A stretch of 64,000 bases of DNA, from positions 620,001-684,000 of the forward strand of contig NZ_JACJPP010000007.1 in the NCBI RefSeq assembly GCF_014696135.1. Reading direction: 5' to 3'. The DNA comes from Nodosilinea sp. FACHB-141. Its GTDB lineage: Bacteria; Cyanobacteriota; Cyanobacteriia; Phormidesmidales; Phormidesmidaceae. This document shows, piece after piece, positions 28,382-38,234 of this stretch. Both the position numbers and the translations under genes were made by a program. Numbering within the stretch: the first letter of the stretch is position 1; each line of letters begins with the position of its first letter. The notes beneath the pieces are model-generated. The model was given only the letters and a program-made list of their open reading frames with translations. It made no database searches and had not been told where the DNA came from.

Positions 28382-29428
28382 TCAATCTAAGGTAGTCTGC
28401 CGCTCTACCCAGTCCAGCGCGCGGTTCCACGCCCACCAGGGGTCGCTATCTCCGGCTTGGCGTTGTCCGGCGCTGCCGTTGTAGTAGCCCACGTGGCCAC
28501 CGTAGTCAGTGAGCATCAAGTCGATCTTGGGGTTGGCCGCACAGACCTTCTTTAGGTCGGGGATGATCTCTGGGCTAAACAGCGGGTCATCGGCAGCGTA
28601 GAGAATCAGCGTCGGAGTCGTTAGATCGGCCATGAAGGGCAGCGGGCTGCTGGCGTTGTAGTAGTCTTCGACTGAAGCAAACCCCAGGCGGGGAATCACT
28701 AGTTCGTGGTCAAAGCCCCAGATGCTGTTGGCGCGATCGATCGCAGCTAGGTCAAAGTGGTCGGGGTGAGCCTCGTAAAGGCGTTGGGCTAGGCGCTTGA
28801 GTTCTTGGGCGATCGATCGCTCTAAAAACTTGCCTAGCGGATCGGCAGTCAAGTAGCGTAGCGATCGGTTGGAGTCGAGGCTGGGGCAGATCACCACTAC
28901 TCCGGCAATATCTCCCGGTGCTAAACCACTGTCGGATGGCAGCTGCATGGCTGCTTTCGCCCCCCACAGTGCCAGTTGCCCGCTGAGGGAATAGCCCATA
29001 AACCAGAAGGGTGGCGCACAGCCAAGCGCCTTTGCTTGGGCCGCCAGAGCCACATAATCCTCCCCTTCATAGATGCCATCGGAGGTGAGGGTGGGCGAAA
29101 GGTCTGCGGTTTTGCCGTGGGCGCGCCAGTCAAACACCACCAGGCCATAGCCTTGATGGTGGGCTTTGCGGCCCAAAATCTCGAGCTGCCACTGGTCGTC
29201 GAGGCTGCCGGTAATGCCGTAGGTGGCGACAATGGTGCCCTTTGACCGCTCGGGTACCGTCCAGCGACCAAAAATCGGCACATCCCCCTGGCCTGTGAAG
29301 ATATGGTCTTGGTAGGTGACGGGCGGCAGGTCAATGCTCTGGGGCCAGGTTTGGCTCGACACCAGGGTGGTGTAGAGGGTCATGGCCAAACCATTTTGCA
29401 AAAACCAGGGGGGCACAAAGGGAGGCAT
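28382..29428 (-). CDS. Alpha/beta hydrolase, YheT-like
   Basis: A 348-residue serine hydrolase. The nucleophile elbow is GYSLSGQLAL, the acid is in LYAADDPLFSP and the His in DYGGHVGYYNG, completing the triad. The layout, with GHVGY and a lid region, resembles the YheT/EMB8-like hydrolases, which act on lipids or esters. Substrate unknown. No signal peptide is obvious, although the first 20 residues are rather hydrophobic. Internal Met 16 is an alternative start. It is divergent from the Gfo/Idh gene. Confidence 0.82.
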   Translation of the reverse strand: MPPFVPPWFLQNGLAMTLYTTLVSSQTWPQSIDLPPVTYQDHIFTGQGDVPIFGRWTVPERSKGTIVATYGITGSLDDQWQLEILGRKAHHQGYGLVVFDWRAHGKTADLSPTLTSDGIYEGEDYVALAAQAKALGCAPPFWFMGYSLSGQLALWGAKAAMQLPSDSGLAPGDIAGVVVICPSLDSNRSLRYLTADPLGKFLERSIAQELKRLAQRLYEAHPDHFDLAAIDRANSIWGFDHELVIPRLGFASVEDYYNASSPLPFMADLTTPTLILYAADDPLFSPEIIPDLKKVCAANPKIDLMLTDYGGHVGYYNGSAGQRQAGDSDPWWAWNRALDWVERQTTLD

Positions 29429-29537
29429 AGGTTCGTGCTAATACTGCCTTCAGCATTCCAGAGAACCCGTTGCAGCACCATCCCCCTGCTGGAGAAAAAT
29501 GTACTATGGCGGTGGCGACGCAGCTGAGGAATGGGTG

Positions 29538-30590
29538 ATGGCGACCCCCAGGGTTGAGAGCGATGTAGTGCGAGTCGGCATGGTCGGCACGGGCTTTGTA
29601 GCGCGGCTGCGGGCCGATGCGCTACGGGCGAGCGATCGCGCCTCCCTGGTCGCCGTGGCCGGCCACAACACCGCCGATACCCAAGCCTTTGCCGCGCAGT
29701 ACAACGCCGTCGCCGTAGACAACTGGCAAACCCTAGTCGATCGCTCTGACCTAGATCTGATCGTGGTCTGCCACATCAACCGCGACCACAGTACCGTGGC
29801 TGCCGCTGCCCTCGAGGCCAACCACCATGTGGTGGTGGAATATCCCCTGGCGCTGAGTGCCGACGAGGCTCAGCTGCTGCTTACCCTGGCCAAGGCCAAG
29901 CAGCGCCTGCTGCATGTCGAACACATCGAGCTGTTGGGGGGCACCCATCTGGCGGCGAAAGCTAGTTTGGAGGCGATCGGTCAGCCCTTCTACGCCCGCT
30001 ACTGCACCTTAGCCCCTCGCCGCCCTGCTCCTACCACCTGGACCTATTGCCCTGAGCTGTTTGGCTTTCCGTTGGTGGGGGCACTGTCGCGCCTACACCG
30101 GCTGATCGACTGCTTTGGGCCAGTGGCGCGGGTCTACTGTCAAAACCACTACAGTGACCTCGCCCCTGGCCCCGAAGGTCTGACCTGCTACGCCACCTGC
30201 CTCTGCACCGCCCAGCTCACCTTCACCTCAGGGCTGATCGCAGAGGTGACCTATGGCAAAGGTGAGGCTCTGTGGCAGACGACGCGGCGGCTAGAGGTGA
30301 TTGGCAGCGACGGCTCGCTTTGCCTAGACGGTGACCAGGGTGCTCTGACCGACGCCCAAGGTACCCGCGCTATAGAGGTCGGCTCTCGCCGAGGGCTGTT
30401 TGCGGCTGACACCGCCCAGGTGATCGAGCATTTGCTAACCGGGCAGACACTATACTGCACACCCGAGGCCAGCCTCTACACCTTGCAGGTGGCGTCGGCT
30501 GCCCAGCGATCGGCGGCGACGGGGCGGGTGGTCGACGTTGCTGCGCCTAGGCCTGCACCGTATAGCCCGCCTTCTGAATCGCCTCGGTAA
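29538..30590 (+). CDS. Gfo/Idh/MocA-family oxidoreductase
   Basis: A 350-residue NAD(P)-binding protein. The Rossmann motif VGMVGTGFVARLRADAL is at the N-terminus, the EYPLALS box (the usual EKPxA motif, with Lys replaced by Tyr) is at about residue 97, and the C-terminal beta-sheet domain ends the protein. The missing EKP lysine, normally catalytic, hints at biliverdin-reductase-like or non-standard chemistry. ATG at 29538 is chosen over 29499 since it starts just before the Rossmann strand. Its last 44 bp overlap the convergent HMA gene. Confidence 0.78.
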   Translation: MATPRVESDVVRVGMVGTGFVARLRADALRASDRASLVAVAGHNTADTQAFAAQYNAVAVDNWQTLVDRSDLDLIVVCHINRDHSTVAAAALEANHHVVVEYPLALSADEAQLLLTLAKAKQRLLHVEHIELLGGTHLAAKASLEAIGQPFYARYCTLAPRRPAPTTWTYCPELFGFPLVGALSRLHRLIDCFGPVARVYCQNHYSDLAPGPEGLTCYATCLCTAQLTFTSGLIAEVTYGKGEALWQTTRRLEVIGSDGSLCLDGDQGALTDAQGTRAIEVGSRRGLFAADTAQVIEHLLTGQTLYCTPEASLYTLQVASAAQRSAATGRVVDVAAPRPAPYSPPSESPR

Positions 30591-30747
30591 GTGCCTCGGC
30601 GGTCACGCTGGCGGTAATGTCTACCGCCTTAGACGCGAGGTCGGTTTTGACCTCGGCGCTGGGGTCAACGGCCTGCACGGCTTGGGTAATGGTGCTAACG
30701 CAGGCTCCGCAAGCCATATCGGGCACGGTCACAGAAAGGGTGGTCAT
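30547..30747 (-). CDS. HMA-domain copper chaperone-like protein
   Basis: A 66-residue single heavy-metal-associated domain with the metal-binding motif MACGAC (MxCxxC) at residues 11-16 and the expected beta-alpha-beta pattern ending AIQKAGYTVQA. Such proteins carry Cu(I) to P-type ATPases, as Atx1 does to CtaA and PacS in cyanobacteria. Identity with Atx1 is likely but other single-HMA proteins exist. The 3' end overlaps the Gfo/Idh gene by 44 bp on the opposite strand. Confidence 0.88.
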   Translation of the reverse strand: MTTLSVTVPDMACGACVSTITQAVQAVDPSAEVKTDLASKAVDITASVTAEALTEAIQKAGYTVQA

Positions 30748-31019
30748 AGGGATTGGTGTGGGAAATTAAGGACTCAATCACTGTAGGCCATGGATATCGG
30801 CACGGGCACGATCGCTTTTGATCTGCTGGAGCGATCGCCGTTCCCTGCCTACATGTGAAAGTCTCTGCTGACCTTCGGCCTCAACTGAATTGGGTCTAAC
30901 AGGAAGGGCTGTTACACTGCCATTCTCCCCACTCGGTTGACAGCAGCGCTAAGGTTGATCAAATGATTTGGTAGCGTTGATTCTAAGGGGCTAACGCCCT
31001 TGGAATCACAGGTCAGCAA

Positions 31020-32219
31020 ATGGGAGCGACAACTATTATGACCGTATGTGAGTACAGGCCCGGTTTAGAGGGTGTACCGGCCACCCAGTCGAGCATTAGC
31101 TATGTGGATGGCCAGGCGGGAATTCTGGAGTATCGCGGCATTCCCATTGAAGAGTTAGCCCAGCGGGGCACCTTTCTCGAAACGGCCTACCTGTTGATCT
31201 GGGGCGGGCTGCCCTCCAAGCAGGAGCTGGAGGCTTTTGAACACGAAATTTGCTACCACCGCCGCCTCAAGTACCGCGTCCGCGACATGATGAAGTGCTT
31301 CCCCGAGAGCGGCCACCCGATGGATGCCCTGCAAGCCTGTGCGGCCGCTTTGGGCTTGTTCTACTCTCGCCGAGCGCTGGATAACCCTGTCTACATTCAA
31401 CAGGCGGTGGTGCGGCTGCTGGCCAAAATTCCCACCATGGTGGCGGCGTTTCAGCTGATGCGCAAGGGCAATGACCCGGTGCAGCCTAGGGATGACCTCA
31501 ACTACTCCGCTAACTTTCTCTACATGCTCAACGAGCGCGAGCCCGACCCTCTGGCGGCGCATATCTTTGATGTTTGCCTTACTCTCCACGCCGAGCACAC
31601 CATCAACGCCTCGACCTTTTCGGCAATGGTGACGGCCTCGACGTTAACCGACCCCTACGCAGTGGTGGCCTCGGCGGTGGGCACCCTGGCAGGGCCGCTC
31701 CACGGCGGCGCCAACGAGGAGGTAATCGACATGTTGGAGGAGATCGGTTCGGTCGAAAACGTGCGCCCCTACGTGGAGCGCTGTATTGCCGAAAAGGCTA
31801 AAATTATGGGCTTTGGCCACCGGGTCTACAAGGTCAAAGACCCCCGTGCCACCATCTTGCAGGGGCTGGCTGAGCAGCTGTTTGCCAAGTTTGGTCAAGA
31901 CGAGTACTACGCGATCGCTCTAGAGATGGAGCAGGTCGTTTCTGAAAAGCTCGGCGCCAAAGGTATTTACCCCAACGTTGACTTTTACTCGGGGCTGGTC
32001 TACCGCAAGCTGGGCATTCCGACCGATCTGTTTACGCCGATCTTTGCGATCGCTCGGGTGGCTGGCTGGCTGGCCCACTGGAAAGAGCAGCTGGGCGAAA
32101 ACCGCATCTTTCGCCCTACCCAGATCTACACTGGCCCCCACGACCAGCCCTATGTTGATCTGGCCGACCGTCCCCACATCTGGGATAAGCAGGGTTTTTC
32201 GGTGTCTCTACCCTCCTGA
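31020..32219 (+). CDS. gltA: Citrate synthase
   Basis: Condenses oxaloacetate and acetyl-CoA in the open cyanobacterial TCA cycle and feeds 2-oxoglutarate for nitrogen assimilation. It has 399 residues. The catalytic His residues are in LHAEHTINAST and GPLHGGANEEV, and the Asp/His region contains MGFGHRVYKVKDPRA. It resembles the short type II/methylcitrate-like citrate synthases. A start at Met 7 (MTVCEYRPG, 31038) is also possible. A terminator follows at 32304-32338. Confidence 0.95.
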   Translation: MGATTIMTVCEYRPGLEGVPATQSSISYVDGQAGILEYRGIPIEELAQRGTFLETAYLLIWGGLPSKQELEAFEHEICYHRRLKYRVRDMMKCFPESGHPMDALQACAAALGLFYSRRALDNPVYIQQAVVRLLAKIPTMVAAFQLMRKGNDPVQPRDDLNYSANFLYMLNEREPDPLAAHIFDVCLTLHAEHTINASTFSAMVTASTLTDPYAVVASAVGTLAGPLHGGANEEVIDMLEEIGSVENVRPYVERCIAEKAKIMGFGHRVYKVKDPRATILQGLAEQLFAKFGQDEYYAIALEMEQVVSEKLGAKGIYPNVDFYSGLVYRKLGIPTDLFTPIFAIARVAGWLAHWKEQLGENRIFRPTQIYTGPHDQPYVDLADRPHIWDKQGFSVSLPS

Positions 32220-32618
32220 TAGGCCACTGATGGGTCAGACCCCCCTGGGCACTCTTCTCCCCTGCGCAGATTATTGATCTAGTGACGATTTTCAGGAACT
32301 CCTGCCCCTCTGGCGCTTGCGCTGGGGGGCTTTTGTTTGGGTGTGTGAGAGGTTTAAGGTGCAGGGTATAGGGTTTCAGGGGATTGGGAAGCGGGATTTT
32401 GAGTGCGGAACTATTTAGGACATCCCCGGAGCTTTATACCGTAAACCTTGAACCCTCCACCCCAGCCCCCACTGCTTACACCATTCCTTCAATACCCTCC
32501 CGCCAAAACTTCCTATGAATCCCACCCGTCTGGCTCGGTGGATGGGGGAAGATAACGGTAGAATCTAAAGTGTTTTCTCTCTGCCAGAGTTAACTGTACC
32601 GTTGCTAAGGACTGGCCC
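32220..32618. other. Intergenic region between gltA and ndhA
   Basis: It holds the gltA terminator (32304-32338), then a low-complexity stretch around 32350-32460 with phrases such as AAGGTGCAGGGTATA and its loose mirror TATACCGTAAACCTTG. The 15-base phrase recurs in inverse orientation near 61833-61848. The last 100 bp precede ndhA and presumably hold its promoter. Confidence 0.55.
32304..32338 (+). terminator. gltA terminator
   Basis: GCCCCTCtGGCGC and GCGCtGGGGGGC form a G/C-rich stem with a small internal mismatch, followed by TTTTGTTT. It lies 85 bp after the citrate synthase stop. Confidence 0.8.
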
Positions 32619-33737
32619 ATGAATCAAGGAATTGACCTACAGGGTAGTTTTGTCACCGCCCTCGTCGACCTGGGACTGCCAGCTGGAGCGGCAAAGGCTC
32701 TGTGGTTGCCCTTGCCCATGGTGGTGATTCTGATTGGAGCCACGGTCAGCATTTTTGTGACGGTATGGCTAGAGCGTAAGATTTCTGCCGCCGCTCAGCA
32801 GCGGATTGGGCCTGAGTTTGCTGGACCCCTCGGTACTCTTCAGGCCGCTGCCGATGGCATCAAGCTGATCTTCAAAGAGGACATCACCCCCGCCAAGGCT
32901 GACCCGATTCTGTTTACGCTGGGGCCTGCGATCGTTGTGATCCCGGTGTTTTTGTCGTACCTGATTGTGCCCTTCGGCCAAAATCTGGTGATTACCGACA
33001 TCGGCGTTGGCATCTTTCTATGGATTGCCCTCTCCAGCATTGCCCCCATTGGCCTGCTGATGTCGGGCTATTCCTCTAACAACAAGTACTCCCTGCTGGG
33101 GGGCTTGCGGGCAGCGGCACAGTCCATCAGCTACGAAATTCCCATGGCGCTGGCGGTGCTGGCCGTGGTGCTGATGTCAAACAGCCTGAGCACTATCGAC
33201 ATTGTCAATCAGCAGTCGGGCTATGGCATTTTGGGTTGGAATATCTGGCGACAGCCCGCCGGGTTCCTGATTTTTTGGATTGCGGCCCTGGCGGAGTGCG
33301 AGCGTCTGCCCTTTGACCTACCAGAGGCGGAGGAAGAGCTGGTGGCCGGCTACCAGACTGAATACACCGGCATGAAGTTTGGCCTGTTCTACGTAGGCTC
33401 CTACGTCAACCTGGTGCTGTCGGCGCTGATCGTCTCGATTTTGTATCTGGGCGGCTGGGAATCTCCCATCTCGGTGAGCTGGTTAGCCAGTTTGATTGGG
33501 GTCAGCGAAACTACCCCCTGGCTCCAGGTCATCACCGCTTCCCTCGGCATTGTGATGACCCTGTTCAAGGCCTACGCCCTGGTCTTCATTGCGGTGCTGC
33601 TGCGGTGGACCGTGCCCCGCGTTCGCATTGACCAACTGCTTGACTTTGGCTGGAAGTTTCTGCTGCCGGTAGCGTTGGTCAACCTGTTGCTGACTGCCGC
33701 CCTCAAGCTGGCGTTTCCGGTTGCCTTTGGTGGCTAG
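32619..33737 (+). CDS. ndhA: NAD(P)H-quinone oxidoreductase subunit NdhA
   Basis: Membrane subunit 1 of the photosynthetic NDH-1 complex (NuoH type), connecting the peripheral arm to quinone. It has 372 residues with eight or more hydrophobic helices. Conserved blocks include [45 protein letters not shown] and [21 protein letters not shown] with its invariant acidic run. It is first in the ndhA-ndhI-ndhG-ndhE order standard in cyanobacteria. Confidence 0.98.
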   Translation: MNQGIDLQGSFVTALVDLGLPAGAAKALWLPLPMVVILIGATVSIFVTVWLERKISAAAQQRIGPEFAGPLGTLQAAADGIKLIFKEDITPAKADPILFTLGPAIVVIPVFLSYLIVPFGQNLVITDIGVGIFLWIALSSIAPIGLLMSGYSSNNKYSLLGGLRAAAQSISYEIPMALAVLAVVLMSNSLSTIDIVNQQSGYGILGWNIWRQPAGFLIFWIAALAECERLPFDLPEAEEELVAGYQTEYTGMKFGLFYVGSYVNLVLSALIVSILYLGGWESPISVSWLASLIGVSETTPWLQVITASLGIVMTLFKAYALVFIAVLLRWTVPRVRIDQLLDFGWKFLLPVALVNLLLTAALKLAFPVAFGG

Positions 33738-33844
33738 CTCAAAGCGCTTGCCCTACCCTGTAAATAGGTGGCTTCTGGTAGCTAGCCTCTGCTGAAAGCT
33801 CAACTACCCCACTGACAACCTGTACCACTGCGGAGATTTTCCCC

Positions 33845-34483
33845 ATGCTGGGTTTTCTTAAACAAGTCGGCGATTATGCCAAAGAGAGCTTACAGGCGGC
33901 CAAATATATCGGTCAGGGGCTTTCTGTAACCTTTGACCACATGAGTCGCCGACCGGTGACGGTGCAGTACCCCTATGAGAAACTGATCCCCTCAGAGCGG
34001 TTTCGGGGACGCATTCACTTTGAGTTTGACAAGTGCATTGCCTGTGAGGTGTGTGTGCGGGTGTGCCCCATCAACCTGCCTGTAGTTGATTGGGAGTTTG
34101 ATAAGGCGACTAAGAAAAAAGACCTGAAGCACTACAGTATTGACTTTGGGGTCTGCATTTTCTGCGGCAACTGCGTGGAGTATTGCCCCACCAACTGTCT
34201 GTCGATGACTGAAGAGTATGAGCTGGCTGTCTATGAGCGCCACGAACTGAACTACGACAACGTAGCCCTGGGTCGTTTGCCCTACAAGGTCACCCAAGAC
34301 CCGATGGTCACTCCCCTGCGGGAGCTGGCCTACTTGCCCAAGGGCGTCATGGGTCCTCATGATCTGCCGGTCAACGCTCGACGGGCGGGCCAGATGCCCC
34401 AAGAAATTTTGGAGGCGGCTCAGAAAGAGGCTAAAGCGGCTGAAGGCGAAGCTCAGGCTAGCGAAGCCAAGCCTAAGGAGTAA
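33845..34483 (+). CDS. ndhI: NAD(P)H-quinone oxidoreductase subunit NdhI
   Basis: Peripheral-arm subunit carrying two [4Fe-4S] clusters. Two ferredoxin motifs are seen: [16 protein letters not shown] and [16 protein letters not shown]. It has 212 residues, with a 40-residue C-terminal extension rich in Ala, Glu and Lys that is not part of the cluster domain. ATG at 33845 ([14 protein letters not shown]) matches cyanobacterial NdhI. It is second in the ndhAIGE unit. Confidence 0.98.
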   Translation: MLGFLKQVGDYAKESLQAAKYIGQGLSVTFDHMSRRPVTVQYPYEKLIPSERFRGRIHFEFDKCIACEVCVRVCPINLPVVDWEFDKATKKKDLKHYSIDFGVCIFCGNCVEYCPTNCLSMTEEYELAVYERHELNYDNVALGRLPYKVTQDPMVTPLRELAYLPKGVMGPHDLPVNARRAGQMPQEILEAAQKEAKAAEGEAQASEAKPKE

Positions 34484-34565
34484 TGCACCCGTTAGGGTTA
34501 CGTGGTACATTCGCCTAAGCTAAGACCACGGCTGCGATCGCTCAATTTTTACAGGAGTCAAAACT

Positions 34566-35177
34566 GTGACGCTAGCGGAAGGGGTACAACTCGTTGCCTT
34601 TGGCATCCTAGTTGCAATGACGCTGGGGGGTGCCCTGGGGGTCGTGCTGTTAGACAACATTGTCTATTCGGCGTTTTTGCTGGGGGGCGTATTTACCAGC
34701 ATGTCGGGCCTTTACATCTTGCTCAATGCAGGGTTTGTGGCCGCCGCTCAGGTGCTGGTGTACGTGGGTGCCGTCAGCGTGCTTATTCTGTTTGGGATCA
34801 TGCTGGTAAATAAGGAACAGCAGTTCACCCCCATGAAGCAAGCCTGGGTGGGCAAGGTTGCCACAGCCGGAGTTTGCGTCGGTCTATTTGCCCTGCTGAC
34901 TACCTCAACCCTAAACACGCCCTGGGCTATTTCTACCGAGGTGCCCAAGGGTGAGATGGCCACTGTCGCCATTGGCATTCACTTTTTTACCGACTACCTG
35001 CTGCCCTTTGAGCTGGCCTCGGTGCTGCTGCTGATTGCGCTGATTGGGGCGATCGTGCTGGCCCGCCGCGAGTTGATTCCTGACATGGCTCCTGGGGATG
35101 CTTCTGAAGCATTGCAGCTACCGGAGCGGCCGCGCGAATTGGTGTCGTCGTCGGCAGGTCCAGAGTCAGAGAGCTAA
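34566..35177 (+). CDS. ndhG: NAD(P)H-quinone oxidoreductase subunit NdhG
   Basis: Membrane subunit of NuoJ type in NDH-1. It has 203 residues with five hydrophobic helices and the conserved VAAAQVLVYVGAVSVLILFGIM segment. The start is GTG at 34566, preceded by ACAGGAG. The C-terminal tail after RRELIP is hydrophilic and variable. Third gene of the ndhAIGE unit. Confidence 0.97.
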   Translation: MTLAEGVQLVAFGILVAMTLGGALGVVLLDNIVYSAFLLGGVFTSMSGLYILLNAGFVAAAQVLVYVGAVSVLILFGIMLVNKEQQFTPMKQAWVGKVATAGVCVGLFALLTTSTLNTPWAISTEVPKGEMATVAIGIHFFTDYLLPFELASVLLLIALIGAIVLARRELIPDMAPGDASEALQLPERPRELVSSSAGPESES

Positions 35178-35265
35178 ACCTCTATTAGGCTGCTTTGGCG
35201 GGCTGAGAAACCCCTGACCAAAGCTCAAAACTGTTGTTAGGGATTGGAACGGATTCTTCTCAGCC

Positions 35266-35571
35266 ATGCAACTAGAGTATTTTCTGCTTACTGCCGCTGC
35301 CCTATTCTGTATTGGCATCTATGGCTTGGTCAACAGCCGCAACGTGATTCGTGTGCTGATGTCTATTGAACTGATGCTAAATGCGGTCAACCTAAACCTG
35401 CTGGCATTTTCGAACTACCTCGACCCAGTGGGCATCAACGGTCAGGTGTTTGCGGTATTTGTCATTAGCATTGCGGCCGCAGAGGCGGCGGTAGGCCTGG
35501 CTATTGTGCTGTCGATCTACCGCAACCGTGACACAGTGGATATGGAGCAGTTCAACCTGCTCAAGTGGTAG
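35266..35571 (+). CDS. ndhE: NAD(P)H-quinone oxidoreductase subunit NdhE
   Basis: Membrane subunit of NuoK type with 101 residues and three helices. The conserved glutamate in [14 protein letters not shown] and the second in [14 protein letters not shown] are both seen; they line the proton path. Closes the ndhAIGE unit. A terminator lies at 35597-35637. Confidence 0.98.
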   Translation: MQLEYFLLTAAALFCIGIYGLVNSRNVIRVLMSIELMLNAVNLNLLAFSNYLDPVGINGQVFAVFVISIAAAEAAVGLAIVLSIYRNRDTVDMEQFNLLKW

Positions 35572-35596
35572 GCCTGCCGAAGCGTAAGAATATCTG

Positions 35597-35637
35597 AATT
35601 GTAGAGGGGGTGGCATTGCTCTCTCTACAATTGTTTT
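35597..35637 (+). terminator. ndhE terminator
   Basis: AATTGTAGAG at 35597 onward pairs with CTCTACAATT ending near 35632, with TTTT after it. It lies 25 bp past the ndhE stop and ends the ndh unit. Confidence 0.85.
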
Positions 35638-35720
35638 AAAAGCACTGAGGTGTCGCTGTCTAGGGACGCTGGAGACGGTGTGCTCTCTCGCTCTGTACTG
35701 TCAACCCACGGCATTTTGTT

Positions 35721-36641
35721 GTGCAACTTGAGCAAGTCATCATTGTCCATAAGGCTGGTAATCGGCTGAGCCAAAAGTGGGCCGAGAAGTGCGCCCACCA
35801 GCTAGAGGCTCTGGGCAGCAAGGTCTTGCGCGGTCCCAGTGGGCCTAAGGACAATCCCTACCCGGTGTTTTTGGCCTCGGTGAGTCAGCCCATTGACCTG
35901 GCCATTGTGTTTGGCGGCGACGGCACGGCACTGACGGCAGCTCGCAATCTGGCCGCCGAGAATATTCCTATTCTGGCGGTCAACATTGGCGGTCATTTGG
36001 GGTTTTTGACCGAAAGCTCTGAAGAGATGGACGACACCGAGACGGTGTGGGAGCGGCTGATGAGCGATCGCTTTGCCGTTCAGCGCCGTATGATGCTGCA
36101 AGCCCGCATCTACGAAGGCCATCGCACCAACCTCGACCCGGTGAGCGAGGTCTACCTGGCCCTCAACGAAATGGCCATCAAGCCCGCCTCCCCCGATCGC
36201 ATGATCACCTCCATGCTCGAAATGGAAATCGACGGCGAAGTGGTGGACCAATACCAGGGGGATGGTCTGCTGATTAGCACCCCCACTGGCTCGACCGGCT
36301 ACACCGTGGCGGCGGGCGGCCCGATTATTCACCCCGGTATGGATGCGATCGTGGTGACGCCGATTTGCCCCCTGAGCTTGTCGAGCCGCCCGATTGTGCT
36401 GCCGCCGGGCTCAGTGGTCAGCGTGTGGCCCTTGGCTGACCCCGACCTCACTACCAAGCTGTGGACCGATGGGATATTGGGCACCGCCATCTGGCCAGGG
36501 CAGCGGGTGGATGTGCGCAGCGCTGAGGCCATGGCCCAGTTCATCATTCTGCGCCAGGACCACTCCTACTACGGTACTCTGCGCAACAAGCTCAACTGGG
36601 CCGGCACCCGCGTCAACTATGTGAACAACCATAGAAACTAG
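35721..36641 (+). CDS. nadK: NAD kinase
   Basis: Makes NADP from NAD with ATP or polyphosphate. It has 306 residues with the catalytic GGDGT motif (VFGGDGTALTAARNLA), followed by NIGGHLGFLTE, the substrate motif AINEMA-like (LALNEMAIKP) and STPTGSTGYTVAAGGPIIHP. The start is GTG at 35721, just after a run of T and G bases. The sequence resembles one of the two cyanobacterial NadK paralogues. It follows the ndhE terminator and likely has its own promoter. Confidence 0.94.
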   Translation: MQLEQVIIVHKAGNRLSQKWAEKCAHQLEALGSKVLRGPSGPKDNPYPVFLASVSQPIDLAIVFGGDGTALTAARNLAAENIPILAVNIGGHLGFLTESSEEMDDTETVWERLMSDRFAVQRRMMLQARIYEGHRTNLDPVSEVYLALNEMAIKPASPDRMITSMLEMEIDGEVVDQYQGDGLLISTPTGSTGYTVAAGGPIIHPGMDAIVVTPICPLSLSSRPIVLPPGSVVSVWPLADPDLTTKLWTDGILGTAIWPGQRVDVRSAEAMAQFIILRQDHSYYGTLRNKLNWAGTRVNYVNNHRN

Positions 36642-36656
36642 GGTGAAATCTGCTGC

Positions 36657-36947
36657 TCAAGAAATGTGGCGATCGCGGTGGATGTCATAGATCGCTTTTT
36701 CCCAACACCACTGCTCACTCTGGCTGGGATTGCGCAGCTGCACTTGCTCGACCAAGCGCTCGGCTACAGCTTGGTTGCCCCCTACTAAGCGCAGGAGCTG
36801 TCGCTGGGTGTGGCCCCGCACCGACCGACTCGGGACGGTGGTGGCTGGCGAGCGATAGGTGGCAGGTCGCCGTCGGCTCTGGCGACGATTAAGCCAGAAG
36901 ATGAGCGCAATGATCAGTGCGATCGCCAACAAAAAAGATAAATCCAT
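36657..36947 (-). CDS. Small membrane-anchored protein of unknown function
   Basis: I do not recognise this 96-residue protein. It has one N-terminal hydrophobic helix (LSFLLAIALIIALIFWL), an arginine-rich stretch (NRRQSRRRPA), and a compact C-terminal part (GGNQAVAERLVEQVQLRNP, then WCWEKAIYDIHRDR) that could be a small helical domain. The pattern recurs in cyanobacterial hypothetical proteins from memory. It is convergent with nadK, 15 bp apart. Confidence 0.7.
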   Translation of the reverse strand: MDLSFLLAIALIIALIFWLNRRQSRRRPATYRSPATTVPSRSVRGHTQRQLLRLVGGNQAVAERLVEQVQLRNPSQSEQWCWEKAIYDIHRDRHIS

Positions 36948-37223
36948 TCCAGCGGCATAACGTGGCTATAACCCTTGAACCCCTCAGCTAGAATTGGCTG
37001 CGGCCAATGGCCTCATGCTCAGGGCCGAATTGAGCTAACTCTAGTTCTACACAAAAATGCCGTCTACCGGCAGGTGGTCTCAAGGCCGCTGCCATTAAAC
37101 CGCCAGGGTTTGCTAGTGTAATTTATATATTTGTCTAGCCTAGCCCCCGAGCTGCTGCTGCGGCAACACCACCGCCGCTGGGCTTAGGTAAGCGTTAAGT
37201 CCCTCATTTGCGCGTCGCTACCC

Positions 37224-37745
37224 ATGCCAAGAACCCAACGCAACGACAACTTCATTGATAAATCCTTCACCGTCATGGCCGACATGATTTTGAAGATGAT
37301 GCCCACTAAAAAGAGCCAGAAAGAGGCTTTTGCCTACTACCGTGACGGTATGTCTGCCCAAGCCGATGGGGAATACGCTGAGGCCATGGAAAACTACCGC
37401 GAAGCCCTGATTTTAGAGGAAGAACCCTACGATAAGAGCTTCATCCTTTACAACATGGGTCTGATTCACGCCAGCAACGGCGAGCATGAAATAGCCCTAG
37501 AGAAGTATAAGGAGGCGCTCGATCTGAACCCTCGCCTCTGTCAGGCCCTCAACAACATTGCGGTGATTTATCACTACAAGGGCGAGCAGGCTGAGGCCAG
37601 CGGTGACACCGACACTGCCGAAAACCTCTTTGACGAAGCGGCTCGCTACTGGCTAGAGGCGATCACCATTGCCCCCAACAACTACATCGAAGCTCAAAAC
37701 TGGATGAAGAACACCGGCCGCATGAAGAATGACATTTTCTTCTAA
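37224..37745 (+). CDS. ycf3: Photosystem I assembly protein Ycf3
   Basis: TPR chaperone for assembly of PsaA/PsaB. It has 173 residues, the usual length. Three TPR units are seen, with [58 protein letters not shown] and [18 protein letters not shown]. The N-terminus [20 protein letters not shown] matches Ycf3 of plastids and cyanobacteria. Confidence 0.98.
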   Translation: MPRTQRNDNFIDKSFTVMADMILKMMPTKKSQKEAFAYYRDGMSAQADGEYAEAMENYREALILEEEPYDKSFILYNMGLIHASNGEHEIALEKYKEALDLNPRLCQALNNIAVIYHYKGEQAEASGDTDTAENLFDEAARYWLEAITIAPNNYIEAQNWMKNTGRMKNDIFF

Positions 37746-37766
37746 GGCAAGCTCTGTAGCCCGTAG

Positions 37767-37783
37767 GGTGGGCACTGCCCACC
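37767..37783. repeat. Short GTAGGGTGGGCA palindrome
   Basis: GGTGGGCA C TGCCCACC is a perfect palindrome with 8-base arms, preceded by GTA. It resembles the larger palindromes at 49538-49565 and 52627-52655 in its GTAGGG start. It lies between ycf3 and gatC. Confidence 0.55.
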
Positions 37784-37906
37784 ACCGCTTGTCACTGTAT
37801 CAATTGGATTTTGCCTTGGTGTTCCCCAGTTCGGGCGTTGGGTTCCACGCATTTCTCCTAACCTATAGCTGACGAGATTCAATTCCCTTTTCTGGATGAC
37901 GTTTCC

Positions 37907-38194
37907 ATGATCGATCTTGAACAAGTTCGCAAAGTTGCTCTGCTGGCCCGCCTAGAACTCACTGCCGAAGAAGAAGACCAGTTCACCGGGCAGCTCAGCG
38001 GCATTCTCGACTATGTGGAGCAGCTCAAGGAGCTCAACACCGACGACGTAGAGCCTACCACCCGTGCTATTGAGCTCAGCAACATCACCCGCACTGACAG
38101 TCTTCAGACCTTTGCCGAACGAGATGCTATTCTCGACTGCGCTCCCGATTGCGAAGATGGCTTCTTCAAGGTGCCCAAGATCTTAAGCGAGTAG
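37907..38194 (+). CDS. gatC: Asp/Glu-tRNA amidotransferase subunit GatC
   Basis: Small subunit of the amidotransferase that makes Gln-tRNA(Gln) in bacteria lacking GlnRS. It has 95 residues. The family pattern is clear: VRKVALLARLELTAEEEDQFTGQLSGILDYVEQL, then a linker and FKVPKIL at the end. gatA and gatB are not adjacent, as is common in cyanobacteria. ATG at 37907. Confidence 0.96.
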   Translation: MIDLEQVRKVALLARLELTAEEEDQFTGQLSGILDYVEQLKELNTDDVEPTTRAIELSNITRTDSLQTFAERDAILDCAPDCEDGFFKVPKILSE

Positions 38195-38234
38195 TAGAGA
38201 GTTCAAACCTAACTAATTCAGCATTAATGGCCAC

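Noticed and set aside
35721-35750. Alternative ATG start for NAD kinase
   Set aside because: No in-frame ATG lies before the conserved VIIVHKAGN strand; GTG at 35721 fits best.
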